In this document: piece by piece, positions 23,387-36,009 of the stretch
Numbering within the stretch: the stretch's first letter is position 1
Layout: the number at the start of each line of letters is the position of its first letter
DNA from: Acorus gramineus
Taxonomy: Eukaryota > Streptophyta > Magnoliopsida > Acorales > Acoraceae
Direction: 5' to 3'
Length of the DNA: 64,000 bases
Assembly (NCBI GenBank): GCA_030737835.1
Contig: CM060854.1
Span: forward strand, 18,389,858-18,453,857
Position numbers and translations under genes: made by a program
The notes under the pieces: generated by a model
Database searches by the model: none
What the model was told of the DNA's origin: nothing
The model's input: the letters and a program-made list of their open reading frames with translations, nothing else

Positions 23387-25386
23387 TTTTTATATTAAAA
23401 AGTATATTGTTGTTATAACATTAATATTCATAAAAAATGATTATACTAATTTATAGCCATTCAAATATAGATGTTAAGTTGTAATCCAACCGGGCCCCAA
23501 AAAAATTCTAATCAACCCAAATTGGTAGAAAGAAAAAAAATAATTGAGTATTTATATTTATATTTAACAGTTTGGTTCGGGCTAATCGAACAAAAATCGG
23601 TTCTGTTTAAGTTTGAATTTTCATTTCGATTTTTAGGTTACATGTAATTCTAATTTGATTCAATTTGGTTTTGCTAAAAATCAAATCAAACCGACCGAAT
23701 TGTAAAGCTAGCTATTACACAAAAGAAATTTTCTAGTCTCAATTTCAATCCTATGTGTTTCATTAGCATCATATACTCACATTTACGAGGTATATACTTT
23801 GACAGAAATTTTTCACATTTTCTATCAATGCATATAATATAGGCTTCATTCTTTATAAAAACATATACTCAATTAAATGATTAAATGAGGTACATATAAT
23901 ATTTTTAAAAAAATTAAAATATGTGTGTACTATATCCTGGGCTTAAGAGTGGACTGGAAGTGACATCATCCTTTGTTTTATGTCATTGTTATACTATTGA
24001 AATTTTTTACAATAGAAATATGTGTAGTTATGTTACTTGTATAATCAAAAACCTTAATTTAGCGAGAATTAAATCTTAATTAGTGGACAAAAATAACAAA
24101 AATACAATTAGATTTCATATTTGTAATGACATTTGAATCTTTGTCATAATGTAAATAATTAGATAATTAGTAACTTATTTGATCAATATATTTCCACTTT
24201 CCATATTTGGATGCAATGTAAGTAGCTTAATCTATGTTACAATGTATACAAATTATTATTGAAATAATTAATATTTTCATTTTTTTTCCTTTTTTATTCT
24301 GACCATATAAAAGTCCCGGGCCACTGGTATGATGTTATTATTTTATTATGTCTTTTGTGTTTCAATGAGCATAATTTTGAATATAAATAGCTATGATGCT
24401 TTCAACAATGGATAACTCCTTGATTTTCAAGATAATTGTTTTTTTCATAAATTTATTTTTTATTTGAAATATGAAATTCTTTGTTTTTCAGGATGAACAA
24501 ATATATTTTTTTAATATAAAAATAAATATTATGTTTTCTAGAGAATATAAAATAAAACATATTTTGATATTTCTCTTTATTTGTTATTAGTCATACAACA
24601 AAGAGAACATGCATAATTTTTAAACAATCCACTGATATAAAACTAAATAGACTATTTCTCATTTATTATGCTATAATAATAAAGGTGAAATTAATCTCAG
24701 ATAAATTTTTTACCCTTTATTTTTTGGACCCCTCAATTTCTTTAAAATACAAAAACACCCCAAGTTAGATCTTTAGGTTCAAACACCATCTAACAACTTA
24801 TGAGATTTATCAATGTACATAGATGCATAATTAACAACATATACAATGTATAAAAGGAATCCAAATATGGTAAACATGAAAAAATGAGACGAAATCACCT
24901 TGAGTCACTTTAAAAAATAAGAGTTGAAAAAATAGGGATCGATTTTATCTCTTAAACAACCCTATATTGTAAAAACTCTACTTTAAAACTATATTTCCAT
25001 AAATACTCTTCAACAGGATTTAAATTATACATGAATGCTCTTTTTAGACGTGTTTGCATAATATAAAAACTTTAAAATTTGTAGTAATATCTTTCAAAAG
25101 GATATTCATGCACAATTCAAATGGGTATTTATGCACAATTCAAACCCTTCTAAGAGATAATGCTAAAAATAATAATTCAACAAGGATATTTGATCGAAAT
25201 AAGATTTTTTCAGGGGTACAAATGAAAAAAGACCAATAAAATATTAGGAATTAATTTTCCCAAATAAATGACATTTTTCAAGAGAATTTATTTTTATTTA
25301 TTTATTATTATTATTATAAAGGAGGGAACCCGTAGCTGACCTTATAGTTGAGCTGGGTAGGTTACCTTCACCTGTATATCCTGAAC
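23387..25386. other. AT-rich intergenic DNA, no gene seen
   Basis: This is the unit 2 counterpart of 5438-7427. A short stretch near 23,930-23,960 is more diverged than the rest. I see no gene or RNA signal. Confidence 0.6.
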
Positions 25387-27071
25387 AATAATGATTCTTA
25401 GGCCCCTTCATATAGGTCCCCCATAAGTCCCATGAGGTGGCACATATGTTAATACCTAATATGCTCTTCAAGCCATTTTAGTTAACTTCTCACCATAATT
25501 ATGAAACAGTTAGGTTTTTCGTGCGTACAGTGCATTCATTTGTCTATTTTTTGCTTATCACAATTGAATGAATAATCGACAATTGAATTCAATCTTTAAT
25601 ATTTCATGTTGATAATCGATATTTATTTTTAAGAACACAGTGAAGCAAATAAAAAGTTTAATTGAGAGATTTTTCAATCTTTGATTTGATATTTGAAGGA
25701 CTTTTTGGCCTTTGATTTGATTGGGAATCATAATTGAACAATTTGGTTATCATTTCAATGTCTGACAATTCAGATATGGCATTTGTTATTGTTTGTTTTT
25801 GCAATTTTTTTTATCCTATGTTTGATGTTAATTATTGTAGTATCTGATCTGTCCTTTTGAATGTTGGATTTGATTTTAAACTTTGAACTCTTTTTATCTG
25901 ACATTTTGAATCTAGTTTTTTATTTTTAAAGTGTTTGAATCTGGCATTGGTTGGGTAACATTTGATAGTCATTGCATTTTCATACTTTTTGGGATTTATT
26001 TGCAGTAGTTTTCAAAAGTATGTTACATTCCAAACTAATATGAATAGTTATGTTTTATATTTTTAAAAGTTAGTTACATTTATGAAATTTCACTGATTTT
26101 TTATATTGACATATAATAAGAATCAGTAGCGTTCACAAATGTAACTCATTTTTCTAGTACAATATATTATGAAACTAAGTTACATTCAACAAATGTAACT
26201 GATGTGTTACTGCATCATTATTATGAAACTAAGTTACATTTCACAACTGTAATTGACTTGTAATCTGATCTTAGTGAATCTTTGAGTACTCTAATTCCAT
26301 ACAGTATCTTCTAATTATCTGATCTTTTAGTGAATCTATGAGTACCTTAATTTCAATTATTTGTGAATATTGAATATAGGGAATACAGAGGATTCAATTA
26401 CATTTTCCTTTAAAGGCGATCCACAGAAGGATTCTCATTTACATAGTCAGTTACATTCTCATATTTTGTTAAGTTACATTCAATTACATCTTATTCATTT
26501 AAACTAATATGAATCTTTATGCATTATATTTTGTAAGCCGGTTACATTTTTGAAATGTAACTGATGTTTATATGTCTTAAATAATAAAAATCAGTTAACT
26601 GAACTGTTTGTGCAATATAATTTGAAACTAAGTTACATTCACAAAATGTAACTGACTCTTTTTATGTGATCTTAGTGAATCGTCAAAAGTCGATTACATT
26701 TATCAAAAAAGTGGATGTGAATGTCTGAAAAGATGAAGTTTAGAGAAGGACTGAAAAGGTAGTCGAACCACTTCTCATATGATAGAGGATTGGTGAAGCC
26801 GTTTGTCGATGAGCAGGTTGGCCGGAATGATTTATTTAAATAACAGATGCGTATAAAAAAATGGTTAGAAATTTTTGGGATATGTTTCAAAAAGAGAAAA
26901 CCGTTAACAAAAAGAGGGTTTTGGCATGCGAACGTGTGCTTTGAATAGGGACAGTTTCATTTTTTTTTTTTTCTTTTTATAAAAGTCAATCAGAAACAAA
27001 TTGTATATTCAATAGTATATTGACAAGTAATGTGGATTATGGTTGGGGCCTAAATAGTGAGGCTCATGTAA
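25387..27071 (-). mobile_element. Palindrome-rich non-autonomous element, family X, copy 2
   Basis: This is the duplicate of 7428-9112. Its end at 27,045-27,071 (GGGGCCTAAATAGTGAGGCTC) is closer to the unlinked copy at 62,450 than the unit 1 end is. It therefore shows the terminus more clearly. Confidence 0.55.
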
Positions 27072-27254
27072 CAAGACTTTATCCCAAAACTCACATAAAT
27101 ACACAGGGATTAAGACCGTGTCAAGACTCGATACTAAGATTTAATCTCAGCACAGATAAACCGTGACCGATGTCTCATAGTAAGTGCTGGGTCCGTTTAA
27201 AACCACCCAATCACGTCATTGTTTATAATAAAAAAAACGTGGGTTGATTTGTAA

Positions 27255-28513
27255 AAACATATCTAAATTCACTCCCAAATTATTCCACCTTTTATGTTTC
27301 TCTAAAAGTTGTTTCTTTTTTTTTCTTTTTTTTGTTTCTTCTTTTGTTCTGCATTCGAAAATCTCGGCAAAAGTTTCGGTAGTTTTTCAAGATCCCCCGT
27401 CGATATAAAACCCAGTTTCTTCATTACTTTCTTTTGTTGCAGGGACATTGTGAAGAAGAGTGAGCCAGTTATTTGTCTGGTGAGTTTTTTTTTTTTTTTT
27501 TGTCCGATTGTTTGTTTGTTTTTTTTTTTTTATGATTATAAGAATTTTTTGTTATTTGATTTTTATGATTTTTTTTAATTTAAGTTTACATTGTTTTTAA
27601 TTTATTTTATTAGATTACACTATTCTATGTTGAATTGATTTATTTTTTCAATTGTTTGTTTTGAATTAATTCCACGAGCGCTAGATTGACAAAGGGAATA
27701 AGATTTTGAAGATACGTTAGGGTAGATAATTTTAGTATATACAAATTGTTTGTGTCTGGGTATAATAAATGTTAGGATATGTGTGGGTGTTGTGTGAAAT
27801 AATTTTTTAAATGACATAGATAACTATTTTCTACTCTTGTTATGCTGCACCCCCAAAACGGGGGGTTAAAGCATAAGTTGTAATTAACATGTAAAGTTGG
27901 TGTTCACTGAATATTTGAACTTTGGGTTATACTGGGACAGATTTGAACCTTTCTTCATTTGATGTTATTGAAATATGAATGAGTTATTTGAGGTTGAAAA
28001 TTTGCATGAAATGTGTAGACGTAACAATAGATAATATAATAGCTTCACATTGTGATACAAAGATTAATATTATTAATACTGATTCAAGTAATGTTGTTAA
28101 GATTTGACATGAATTTCTCAGTGATTGTGTGTGGCTTACGCTTTAGATGCTTTGTTTTAACTGGTCCAAATAGACATATAGTACACTCAATCATGGGTTT
28201 ATGAAGTAAGTTTGCAGATGTCTTGTAATCTTCATATGGGCAATCATAAACTCTGTAGTTGTGCAATCCTATAATGAATGTGATTGGTATTCTTTCCATG
28301 ACAGAACAATCTCCACTAATTTGATGTATTGCAACTTGCAAGACATGTGGATGTATTATGTATATATGTTCTTCAATATAGTCTCTGATTTTTCTGCATT
28401 AAGTGTGCATACTTCTTATACCCAAACTTCAGAATGAATTCCAATTCTGCTCGTTGTCGATTTTTTCAGTCACCCAAATCAATCCACCTATTAATCAAGT
28501 ATGAACTCCTGCA
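27255..28513 (+). promoter_or_regulatory. Likely 5' UTR exon and intron of DUF1644 copy 2
   Basis: It has the same arrangement as in unit 1: a pyrimidine-rich leader, a better donor here (CTG|GTGAGT near 27,479) and the acceptor CTCCTGCAG ending just before the A-run and start codon. The transcription start was not located. Confidence 0.4.
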
Positions 28514-28523
28514 GCAAAAAAAA

Positions 28524-29279
28524 ATGTCGAAGATTGCACCATCCTCCCACAGCTGCAAAACCTGCTCTGCATCCCAGGAAGACATCCCAAGTTGGGAAGA
28601 CTTGCGTTGCCCCGTATGCCTTGACCACCCCCACAACGCGGTCCTCCTCCTCTGCACCTCCCACGCCAATGGCTGTCGCCCTTTCATGTGCGACACCGGC
28701 CACCACCTCTCCAACTGCCTCGACCAGTATCTCAAGACGACCATCACCGCCTCTGGTTTCCTCAAGTGCCCATTATGCCGTGGCCACATAAATGGCTGGA
28801 AGGTGGTCGAGCCCGCCAGGAGGTTCATGAACTCCAAGTCCCGGACCTGCTCACTCGAAACATGTGACTTCAGTGGCTCGTACTCAGACCTGGATAGGCA
28901 CGCGAGGGAAGTGCATCCCCTTGCAAGGCCTTCTGAAGTGGACCCAGTTAGGGACCAGGAGTGGAGGCGCATTCAGGATGAGCTAGGCCTTGGCGACGCG
29001 TTGAGTGCTTTTCGATTTGATCTTAGTGAAAGGGAAGCATTGCAGGGAAGAATGGATGATGAGTCCGGAAATATGAATGATTTAGTGTGGCAGCTGTTCA
29101 GGATTGCAGCTTTTGCTGCTGATGCTGTTGAAAGTGGGGCTTTTTCGGATACAGAGATGGATGCACTCATTGGGGATGGTGAGATAGGGCAGTTGGTATC
29201 TTGGCGATACTTGTACGAGCTTTTGGTGAGAAGTTCGTCGGAGTCTGCGGGGGCGGCCGGAGGAGGAGGCACTGTGTGA
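28524..29279 (+). CDS. DUF1644 RING-like zinc-finger protein, copy 2
   Basis: This gives a 251-aa protein with the same cysteine-rich RING-like block, VVEPAR stretch, C2H2-like finger and acidic tail as copy 1. I see one amino-acid difference (L for F near the C-terminus) and one silent difference in codon 3. The A-run just before the ATG is nine bases here and ten in copy 1. As a result an upstream ATG at 28434 is in frame only in this copy, giving a possible 281-residue form. The probable acceptor next to the ATG argues that the upstream part is intron, so I keep the MSKIAP start. Both copies look intact, so the pair may be dose-additive. Confidence 0.9.
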   Translation: MSKIAPSSHSCKTCSASQEDIPSWEDLRCPVCLDHPHNAVLLLCTSHANGCRPFMCDTGHHLSNCLDQYLKTTITASGFLKCPLCRGHINGWKVVEPARRFMNSKSRTCSLETCDFSGSYSDLDRHAREVHPLARPSEVDPVRDQEWRRIQDELGLGDALSAFRFDLSEREALQGRMDDESGNMNDLVWQLFRIAAFAADAVESGAFSDTEMDALIGDGEIGQLVSWRYLYELLVRSSSESAGAAGGGGTV

Positions 29280-30510
29280 TGAAGATTGTTTGTTGTTCAC
29301 TGCATAGTTTTTTAGTATTCAACATTTTTTCAAAGATGGTGGATGTAAAAGATTTGATTGTTATTTGTTAGGAACTTGTTTATTCTGGCATTCTTGTTGG
29401 GATTATCTGTTAATAACTCTTTGTTCAATCTGATTGTGATCCCTTTATGTGGGTGGGTGATGCAATGTGCACCAGAAAAAGTATGCATGTATGTTATCTA
29501 CTCGATCTGTTATATGTATAAGCTAGAGATGATGGTATCAAGTAAACTTTTATTATTATAACATAGTTATTATTATTAGTTTTTTGAGGTGTTGGGAGGG
29601 TAAGGGTGGATCATGAAATGATTAGAATTTTTTTTTTTTAAGGTGATATGTACAGTCTCAATTGTAGTCTACACCGATTTTTTATCTTCTTAAAAATCAT
29701 ACACGCTTCCTTTTTTTTTTTTTTTTTTGGAGGGGGGGGGGGGGTAGAGAAGGCTCATAAAAGGCTATTACTTGCTGGAGCTATAAGATTACATCCCACG
29801 AAATGATGTGAGTAGGGTCTGACCTTAAGTCTCCCCTTAAAGGGAGCATGCCGTCTACCTATTCGTCAAGCAAGGGGTTCAGTGAAATCATTAGAATTTA
29901 TTAATGGACGCATCATTTTCCTAGAATGTGGAATTTTACGATGAGTCTTATAATTTTCAATCAACCTAATCTACTCAGGCCCAAGCCCAAGTGCCCAACC
30001 CATTATACCCACGTAAATTCCAAATCATTAACACAACCTAATTCACTTTACACTCTCCAAAGGTGGTTGTAACTCGGGTGGATTGGGTAAGGTTGGAGTT
30101 CAACTCAAACCCAACCCAAAATTGAAATAATTCAGTTCAAGCCCAATCTAACCTATCATTTGGGTTCGAATTTGATTTGGATTGGATTCAGTTTAGGCTC
30201 AGGGTTGACTTTAAAAATGTCATTTTAAATGATTAGAGCTTTAAAAGAGTTATGAAAGTGACAAATTTTAGGTAAAAATAAATTGGACTATGCGAATTTT
30301 ATTTCACAAATTAAATAAGTAAAATTTGATTTAAAAATTTAGATTTACCATTTTCTACTTCAGGTTCAGGTTTGGGTTATCCGAACCCTCAATCCAAAAA
30401 GGCGCAATTGAAATAATTGAATTACCTAACGACATCGTCATCGTGAAGAAGAATCAAGCAAGGTGCGACCCAACCCGAATTAGGTTCAGGTTGATTTTTT
30501 TTTGTGGTAA
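29280..30510. other. Intergenic DNA after DUF1644 copy 2
   Basis: This is the counterpart of 11325-12550, with longer G and T runs near 29,711-29,745 and GGGTTGGGTT-type debris at 30,060-30,400. No gene is seen. Confidence 0.5.
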
Positions 30511-31236
30511 GCATTCAGTCTTAATTTCATTTCTAAAAGGAATTTTTGTGTTTTGGATTGGGGTAGATTATGTGCTGGAGCATCACGAGTTTCGTTCGTT
30601 GGGGGGCGCATTTTCTCATTGAGGAGTAATCCCTTCCATGTTATTGGAGGAATTATTTATAGTTTCCTCCGTCGGTTAATTTGTGTTCCCATTCTTATTT
30701 TTATTTTAGTTCTTATATTTCCATTATTTAGGCTCTCTTCCTTTTTAATTCAAGGGTGAAAGTCTACCATTTTATCAAAACAAAAAAAAAATCATTTCTA
30801 AAAGAAAGACAATGTCCAAGACATACAAAGTAAAAAGCAAAAAACAAACAAAAATTGGTGACCAATCGAGGCCCAAAAGACCAATAGAAGAGAGATTTCT
30901 ATCGAGCACAACCCGGACTACCCTAATCCTCAATACAAATCGTTCCTTCAGAGAAAGACAATCTACTTGCACTCGCATGATGCATATCCTAGTCCAAAAT
31001 GAGATTCACAATCATATCCGTCATATTCTAGATAAACTTTAGTACCCCAAAAAACCATTTGGTTTCGCAAGATCCAAAGAACCCAAGAGACAGCAGAGAC
31101 AAACGTCTGCAGAACCTTAGCCCGTCCATTGCAATCACTGACCCTAGAGAGCTTTCAGCTAGCCTCCCACAAATTTTCCATAGAGCTGAGGCAGGCGTCG
31201 AAATCGGAGGCCACCGTAAGAGCATGCCATACCCGA
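30511..31236 (-). mobile_element. LINE (L1-type) 3' fragment, copy 2
   Basis: This is the duplicate of 12551-13170, with the same minus-strand W-x(n)-RN-x-x-F signature. It has 105 extra bases at 30516-30620 flanked by CATT on both sides, which suggests the shorter unit 1 copy lost them by microhomology deletion. Confidence 0.6.
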
Positions 31237-31429
31237 TAAAAAAAAATTTAAAATCGAAGATTTATGTTTAATCTTAATGCTACAATGCTAATCTAGTCCT
31301 GTCAAAATATCGGGTTGGGTCGGATTGAACCTGCCCAAGTTGCAACCCTAACTTGTCTTCTTGCACAGGACAATTTTATTTCCGGGTCGGATCCGGGTTA
31401 ACACCCGATTCGATCCAAACCCGACCCGG

Positions 31430-31610
31430 TTACAGTCCACGTCATCACCAACATCTCCATCCACCCGTCACTCACACACGCACGCTCTCCTCTTCTTCCC
31501 GTCTCGAGCTCTCTAGGGTTTTCTCTCTAACCATCTATCGATCGTCTCCGTCCGATCCAAAGGTCTCGTCAACCCTTCCATCTCAAAATCCAATCCCATC
31601 TTCACCTGAG
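31430..31610 (+). promoter_or_regulatory. Leader (non-coding exon 1) of the glutaredoxin gene
   Basis: This is a CT-rich leader with a CTAGGGTTTT telo-box-like motif at about 31,513, ending in a donor CCTGAG|GTTTT at 31610. The second exon starts at 31931 after TTTCAG, so the first intron lies wholly in the 5' UTR. Its transcription start is estimated. Confidence 0.5.
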
Positions 31611-31956
31611 GTTTTTTTTTTGTTTTGTTTTCTGATTCTGTTTCCGAAACACATAATTAATTCGAGCGTCCGTTAAAGATCGATTTTTTAAGAGACTTTG
31701 TTTATGCTGACATTCCTATTGTGTTTTCTTTTTTTTCACATACATGTTTTTCATTTGGACTGTTTTGATGGCTCCTTTTTTTTTAAAAAAAAAAAAAGGG
31801 TACTTTTTTATGATTTGTGTGAAAAAGAAATTTTTTTTTTTTGTGTTAAGGTGAAAACAGCTAATCCAGTACTTACAATTTCTTGAATTCTTGTAAACCC
31901 TTCTGTTATGTTTTTGGTGCTGGATTTCAGGTTGGTGAAGTTCTTTCAGTAAGATC

Positions 31957-34900
31957 ATGGAGAGGTTACTGTCCAACGGGGTGTTGAAAGGCATTGTGGG
32001 GAGATCCGTGGCGCGGAATTTTAGACCAGTGGTAAGAATTGGAGGTTCAGTCTTTTCAGTTTGTGATTTGTTTGCTCGTAGGATTTGTATGATGTGTTTG
32101 GTTATAATCATATTGAAACTTTGTTGAATTCATTAATGGGCACCCTTTCTGTGCACAAATGTAGGAAGCTAAACAAAAGACTTGTTTTTGTGTTCATAAT
32201 TGTTGTTTTTTTAATTGGTAAATATTTTTCCTAGTCAAATCTTTCTATATCGACAGACAGCAAGACTTGAAATCAGATTCCCTCAGTAGAGAGAGGGTAT
32301 CTCTACCATCCTACCAAGAGGAGGTCCAGTTGTGTATAATTGCTGTGGGTCTGTAATCATAAAGTTTTAGTTTTGAGAAGTTTTTGTGTCTTTGGAGGGT
32401 TTTTTTAGGAGTTCTAATGGGAGAAGGATTCGTTATTATTTGCGTTTTATTGAAAAATGGGCGGTTGTTTGTTTGTTGAGGTTGATGATGTTTGGTACTT
32501 GAGGATCTGGTCAAGTTAAAAGGAGGAGATCTAACTAAGTCATGAAAGGTATAATGAAAGCATGAATGGTGTGTTTTTTGAAACTCAATATGTCATTAAC
32601 TTATTATGCTTTGTTATTCAATAGTACTAGTGTACTGCTGCTGCTGCTACTCCAGTCCTTTTTCTCCCACTTTTCCTCGACTCTCCATCCTTTTTGTCCT
32701 GTTAGTTCAATTCTTTACGCATCCGCCTGTGAGGAAGTTAATCATTTACTTTTACAACAAATGTGTGAAGATATATAGATGGAACCACTTTGCATTAGGA
32801 AATGTCTCTGCAGCCTCCCATGTGCTGGGGTTGTTGGTTTTTTTTTGTTATGATTTGTGTCAACCTTATTGGCTCGTTAAAGTTGGTGGGCGGAAATAGA
32901 GGATAATGCAAAACAACATTGAATGACCATTTTAAAAAAAAAAACTGAATGAGTTGGACTTTTAGACCAGTGGTAAGAGTGGGATTTTTTGTAAGTAATA
33001 ATTTTTATTGGATATAGTTTGATTGGATTTATGACAATTCGATGACATCATAGAGCACCACATCAACCATATCTGTAGAGAAGTGAACCCACCATCAGAC
33101 GGTGTTGCAAAGGAAAGCAAATACTTCCAAGACCACCATGTTTGGTACTATCCACAAAAATATATTCTTGGTGTGCTCATGCTTATGTTACAGACCAACA
33201 TGTCTGGGTGCTGCTTCCTTAGAAAATAGGAGTGTTGCGTTGATGTAATTGCCCAATTGGGGCCTTGCTTACCAAAAGGAAAAGAACAATTTGATTTTCT
33301 GTCATTTACTGCCTATTTTTTCTGACTCGCACTTATTTCATACTGAGATCTACGTGGATTCCTGTCTTCAGAGTATATCTTATATCTCAGCAATCTTTGT
33401 TCTATATAACTCATTTGTTAAGAGTAGATTGCATCAGGGTCATATTTTCGACATTCCTCTTCAACATCAAGTAGTGATCCTGACACACATGAAGATTTTC
33501 AACCCGCAAGCAAGCTTGGAAGCTCTAATATCTCTGTGGAGGGCATCGTCGAGCAGGTTCTCATTTTTGCCTGTAACTGTTGAGTGAATTTTGTTTTTAG
33601 TTATTCTAGGTAATTTTTATCATGAAATTTTTAACATAGTTGATAAGGATGTTTATATGGTTACCCCATTTTTTAACTGTGCTTAGTTTGGGTTGTAGGA
33701 TGTTAAGCAAAATCCTGTCATGATTTACATGAAGGGAATTCCCGAGGCACCTCGATGTGGTTTCAGTGCACTGGCAGTGAGAGTCCTGAATGAATATGGT
33801 AAATAGACGAATTCCTTATAGATAATTTTAATACTTTGTTACAGATTTTTTAGGTAAAAAATATGTTATCAATATATATGGAATACTTTTAAGTTGTCTT
33901 AATCAGATAGTGATCTTTGATGTTGGATACTGTTTATTAATCTCCTGTCCTGGTTGGATTCTTACCCAATTTCTCACTGAGACATCACATTTTTGTGTTA
34001 TATGTTTCTTGCAGGAGTCCCTATTAGTGCAAGAAACATTTTGGAAAACCCTGAACTGAAAAGTGGGGTCAAAGCTTTTAGGTAATATTTTCGTACTTTT
34101 TTTTTTATAACTGTTCACAATTTTTTAATTGGCTGGAAATTTGATTTTTTGACATCATTGATTACAAGTCCAAATGCTGTGTATACTGAAATAATGTCAC
34201 ATGATCCAGGTAGTGGTTGAACATGGAGTTTTCTTAATAGACTTTTGCCATGGACCAATGATGTAGTTGCATTACTTAGAGAGCTCAGTTTCACTAGCTA
34301 TAAATGACATAATTTTTCCAAACTGGTTGAAAATTATGGACTGTCAAAGGATTTGGAAATTGAATTTGCTTGAAATGTGTTTGCTATACTTTGGTCTTGT
34401 CAAGTTAAAGTTGACTGCAGCGTATGTTTTCTTTTTCTGTCTTCAAGAAGTCAATTTACTAATCTGGAATATCATGATGTTGAACATTGAAAATAAGTTT
34501 GAGGTGCGATCCATGCACGTTGCATGGTAGGTTAAAGGAAAGAATGTTATTTATAGCAGATCAGGAAAAAACCATTTATCTCTTCCCAAGCTTGTTCAGG
34601 TTTATAATTATGTGAATGGCTCAATGAGCGATTTACACAATGTAATCTGATCCATTAAATTTGAGATGTATGCTTGTTTGTACATCATTATGCTCACAAA
34701 TCTTTGTTATTTCGCACCACCCTTTTAGTTTAAAATATAATAAATAAATAGAAACTGCAACCAATTTTTTAAATAAAAACTGCATGCAAGATATGTTTCC
34801 TATATCTCAAATGTTGTTTGCTTGATGCAGCAATTGGCCAACATTCCCTCAAATATTTATCAAGGGGGAATTTATTGGAGGATCCGATATCATTCTCAAC

Positions 34901-35087
34901 ATGCATCAGGTAAATCTATGTGCTTACTTCAGTTTTTCATTTTCTTTTCTTGACTGAGGGATTTTTTCCCTTTGCTTCCTCTTCGTTGGTTGTTAAAAAG
35001 TTTAATCAAGCATAATTTTCTCATGAGCATGCTCTATAAATATTAGGAGTTTAGAAGAGTTCACAATTGAAAGCACCAATGAAGTGG

Positions 35088-35118
<31 letters not shown>

Positions 35119-35859
35119 TAACCAAAGGTCGTGTCCAATTTGATTGAGGCCCTGTTTGCGCGTTTCAAACTCAGTTTTTTAAAAGCATTGATTTGATAGC
35201 TTTTCAAACGTTGGTTACAATTAAAAAAAGAGGGGGGGGGGGGGGGGTGGAGAGTTGGTGTTTGAAATGCAACTGTGTTAAGGGTGTTTGGACTTTGGAT
35301 CCACATTTGGGAATTTTCTGCTTTTCAAATGCAAATCCACCCAAACACAAATCCAAATGGGGTCTAAGATTGATAGACAACATGGTACAAAAAAGCAAGG
35401 GAAGGGAGGAAGAATAAAAAAGAAAATAAAGAGTAGTAAAACAGGGAAGGACCACTCCTACATCTACTCCGCTTTGTTAAGTTATTACTCCACCAAAACG
35501 CAGCACTCAGTATTAGTATTTTGGCTCCCAAGTCCCACCTTTGTAATATGTTTGCACCTGTTCTTGAGAAGGAATACTATGCTAAACCAATTGTTCTTCC
35601 TCCACGTAACACTGTTTTGAAACGCTTTTTCGCTCCTTGTCTTCCATAAAGCCCAACACACAGACGGAAAATTAGAGAAGTGAAATCATTCTTCTTGCTT
35701 CTATCAAATTCGAGTAGTAAAATAGTTGACATATTTTTTCTCCTTAAAACTTAAAAGTAGGATTAACTGAGTTTTTCCTCTTCTTGTATGCAGTCCGGAG
35801 AATTGAAGGAGAAGCTCAAAGATTTGGCAGCTGAGACCAACTCAGAAGGGACATCATAG
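31957..35859 (+). CDS. GRXS15: Mitochondrial monothiol glutaredoxin (CGFS type, GRXS15-like)
   Basis: Six coding exons join in frame: 31957-32031, 33428-33556, 33699-33798, 34015-34081, 34831-34909 and 35794-35859 (171 aa; Arabidopsis GRXS15 is of similar length). Residues 1-25 are basic and hydrophobic, fitting a mitochondrial presequence. The fold follows, with NPVMIYMKG, the active-site motif CGFS in [13 protein letters not shown], and the glutathione-binding [19 protein letters not shown]. The family transfers Fe-S clusters in mitochondria. Exon 2 could start at 33438 instead, but that breaks the frame, while 33428 gives IASGSYF, matching relatives. A 19-base duplicate of the first donor region lies at 32960-32978. 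The gene looks intact and is the source of the orphan promoter at 13236-13676. Confidence 0.93.
35148..35367. mobile_element. Possible MITE in the last glutaredoxin intron
   Basis: The ends GGCCCTGTTTG and CCAAATGGGGTCTAA are imperfect inverted repeats, flanked on both sides by GATTGA. A long G-run lies at 35,231-35,247. The terminal match is weak, so this is tentative. Confidence 0.35.
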
Positions 35860-35988
35860 ATCTCTACATGGGATCACTGGCTCCTTGAGTAGTTCTTAGA
35901 TATGAAACAGTCCCTATGTTGTTCTGATCAGATGTGTATTCTGATGTTCTGATTTTCTAAGATGGGCAGAGAGGGATTTTGATGTTTC

Positions 35989-35994
35989 AATAAA
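35989..35994 (+). promoter_or_regulatory. Polyadenylation signal AATAAA of the glutaredoxin gene
   Basis: A canonical AATAAA lies 130 bases after the stop codon, in a suitable place for 3' end formation. Confidence 0.6.
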
Positions 35995-36009
35995 GTCAGG
36001 CCCATTCTG

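Noticed and set aside
32960-32978. A 7-base micro-exon (ACCAGTG) in the glutaredoxin gene
   Set aside because: It would restore frame with an exon 3 start at 33438, but the acceptor at 33427 restores frame without it and gives the IASGSYF sequence that fits relatives.
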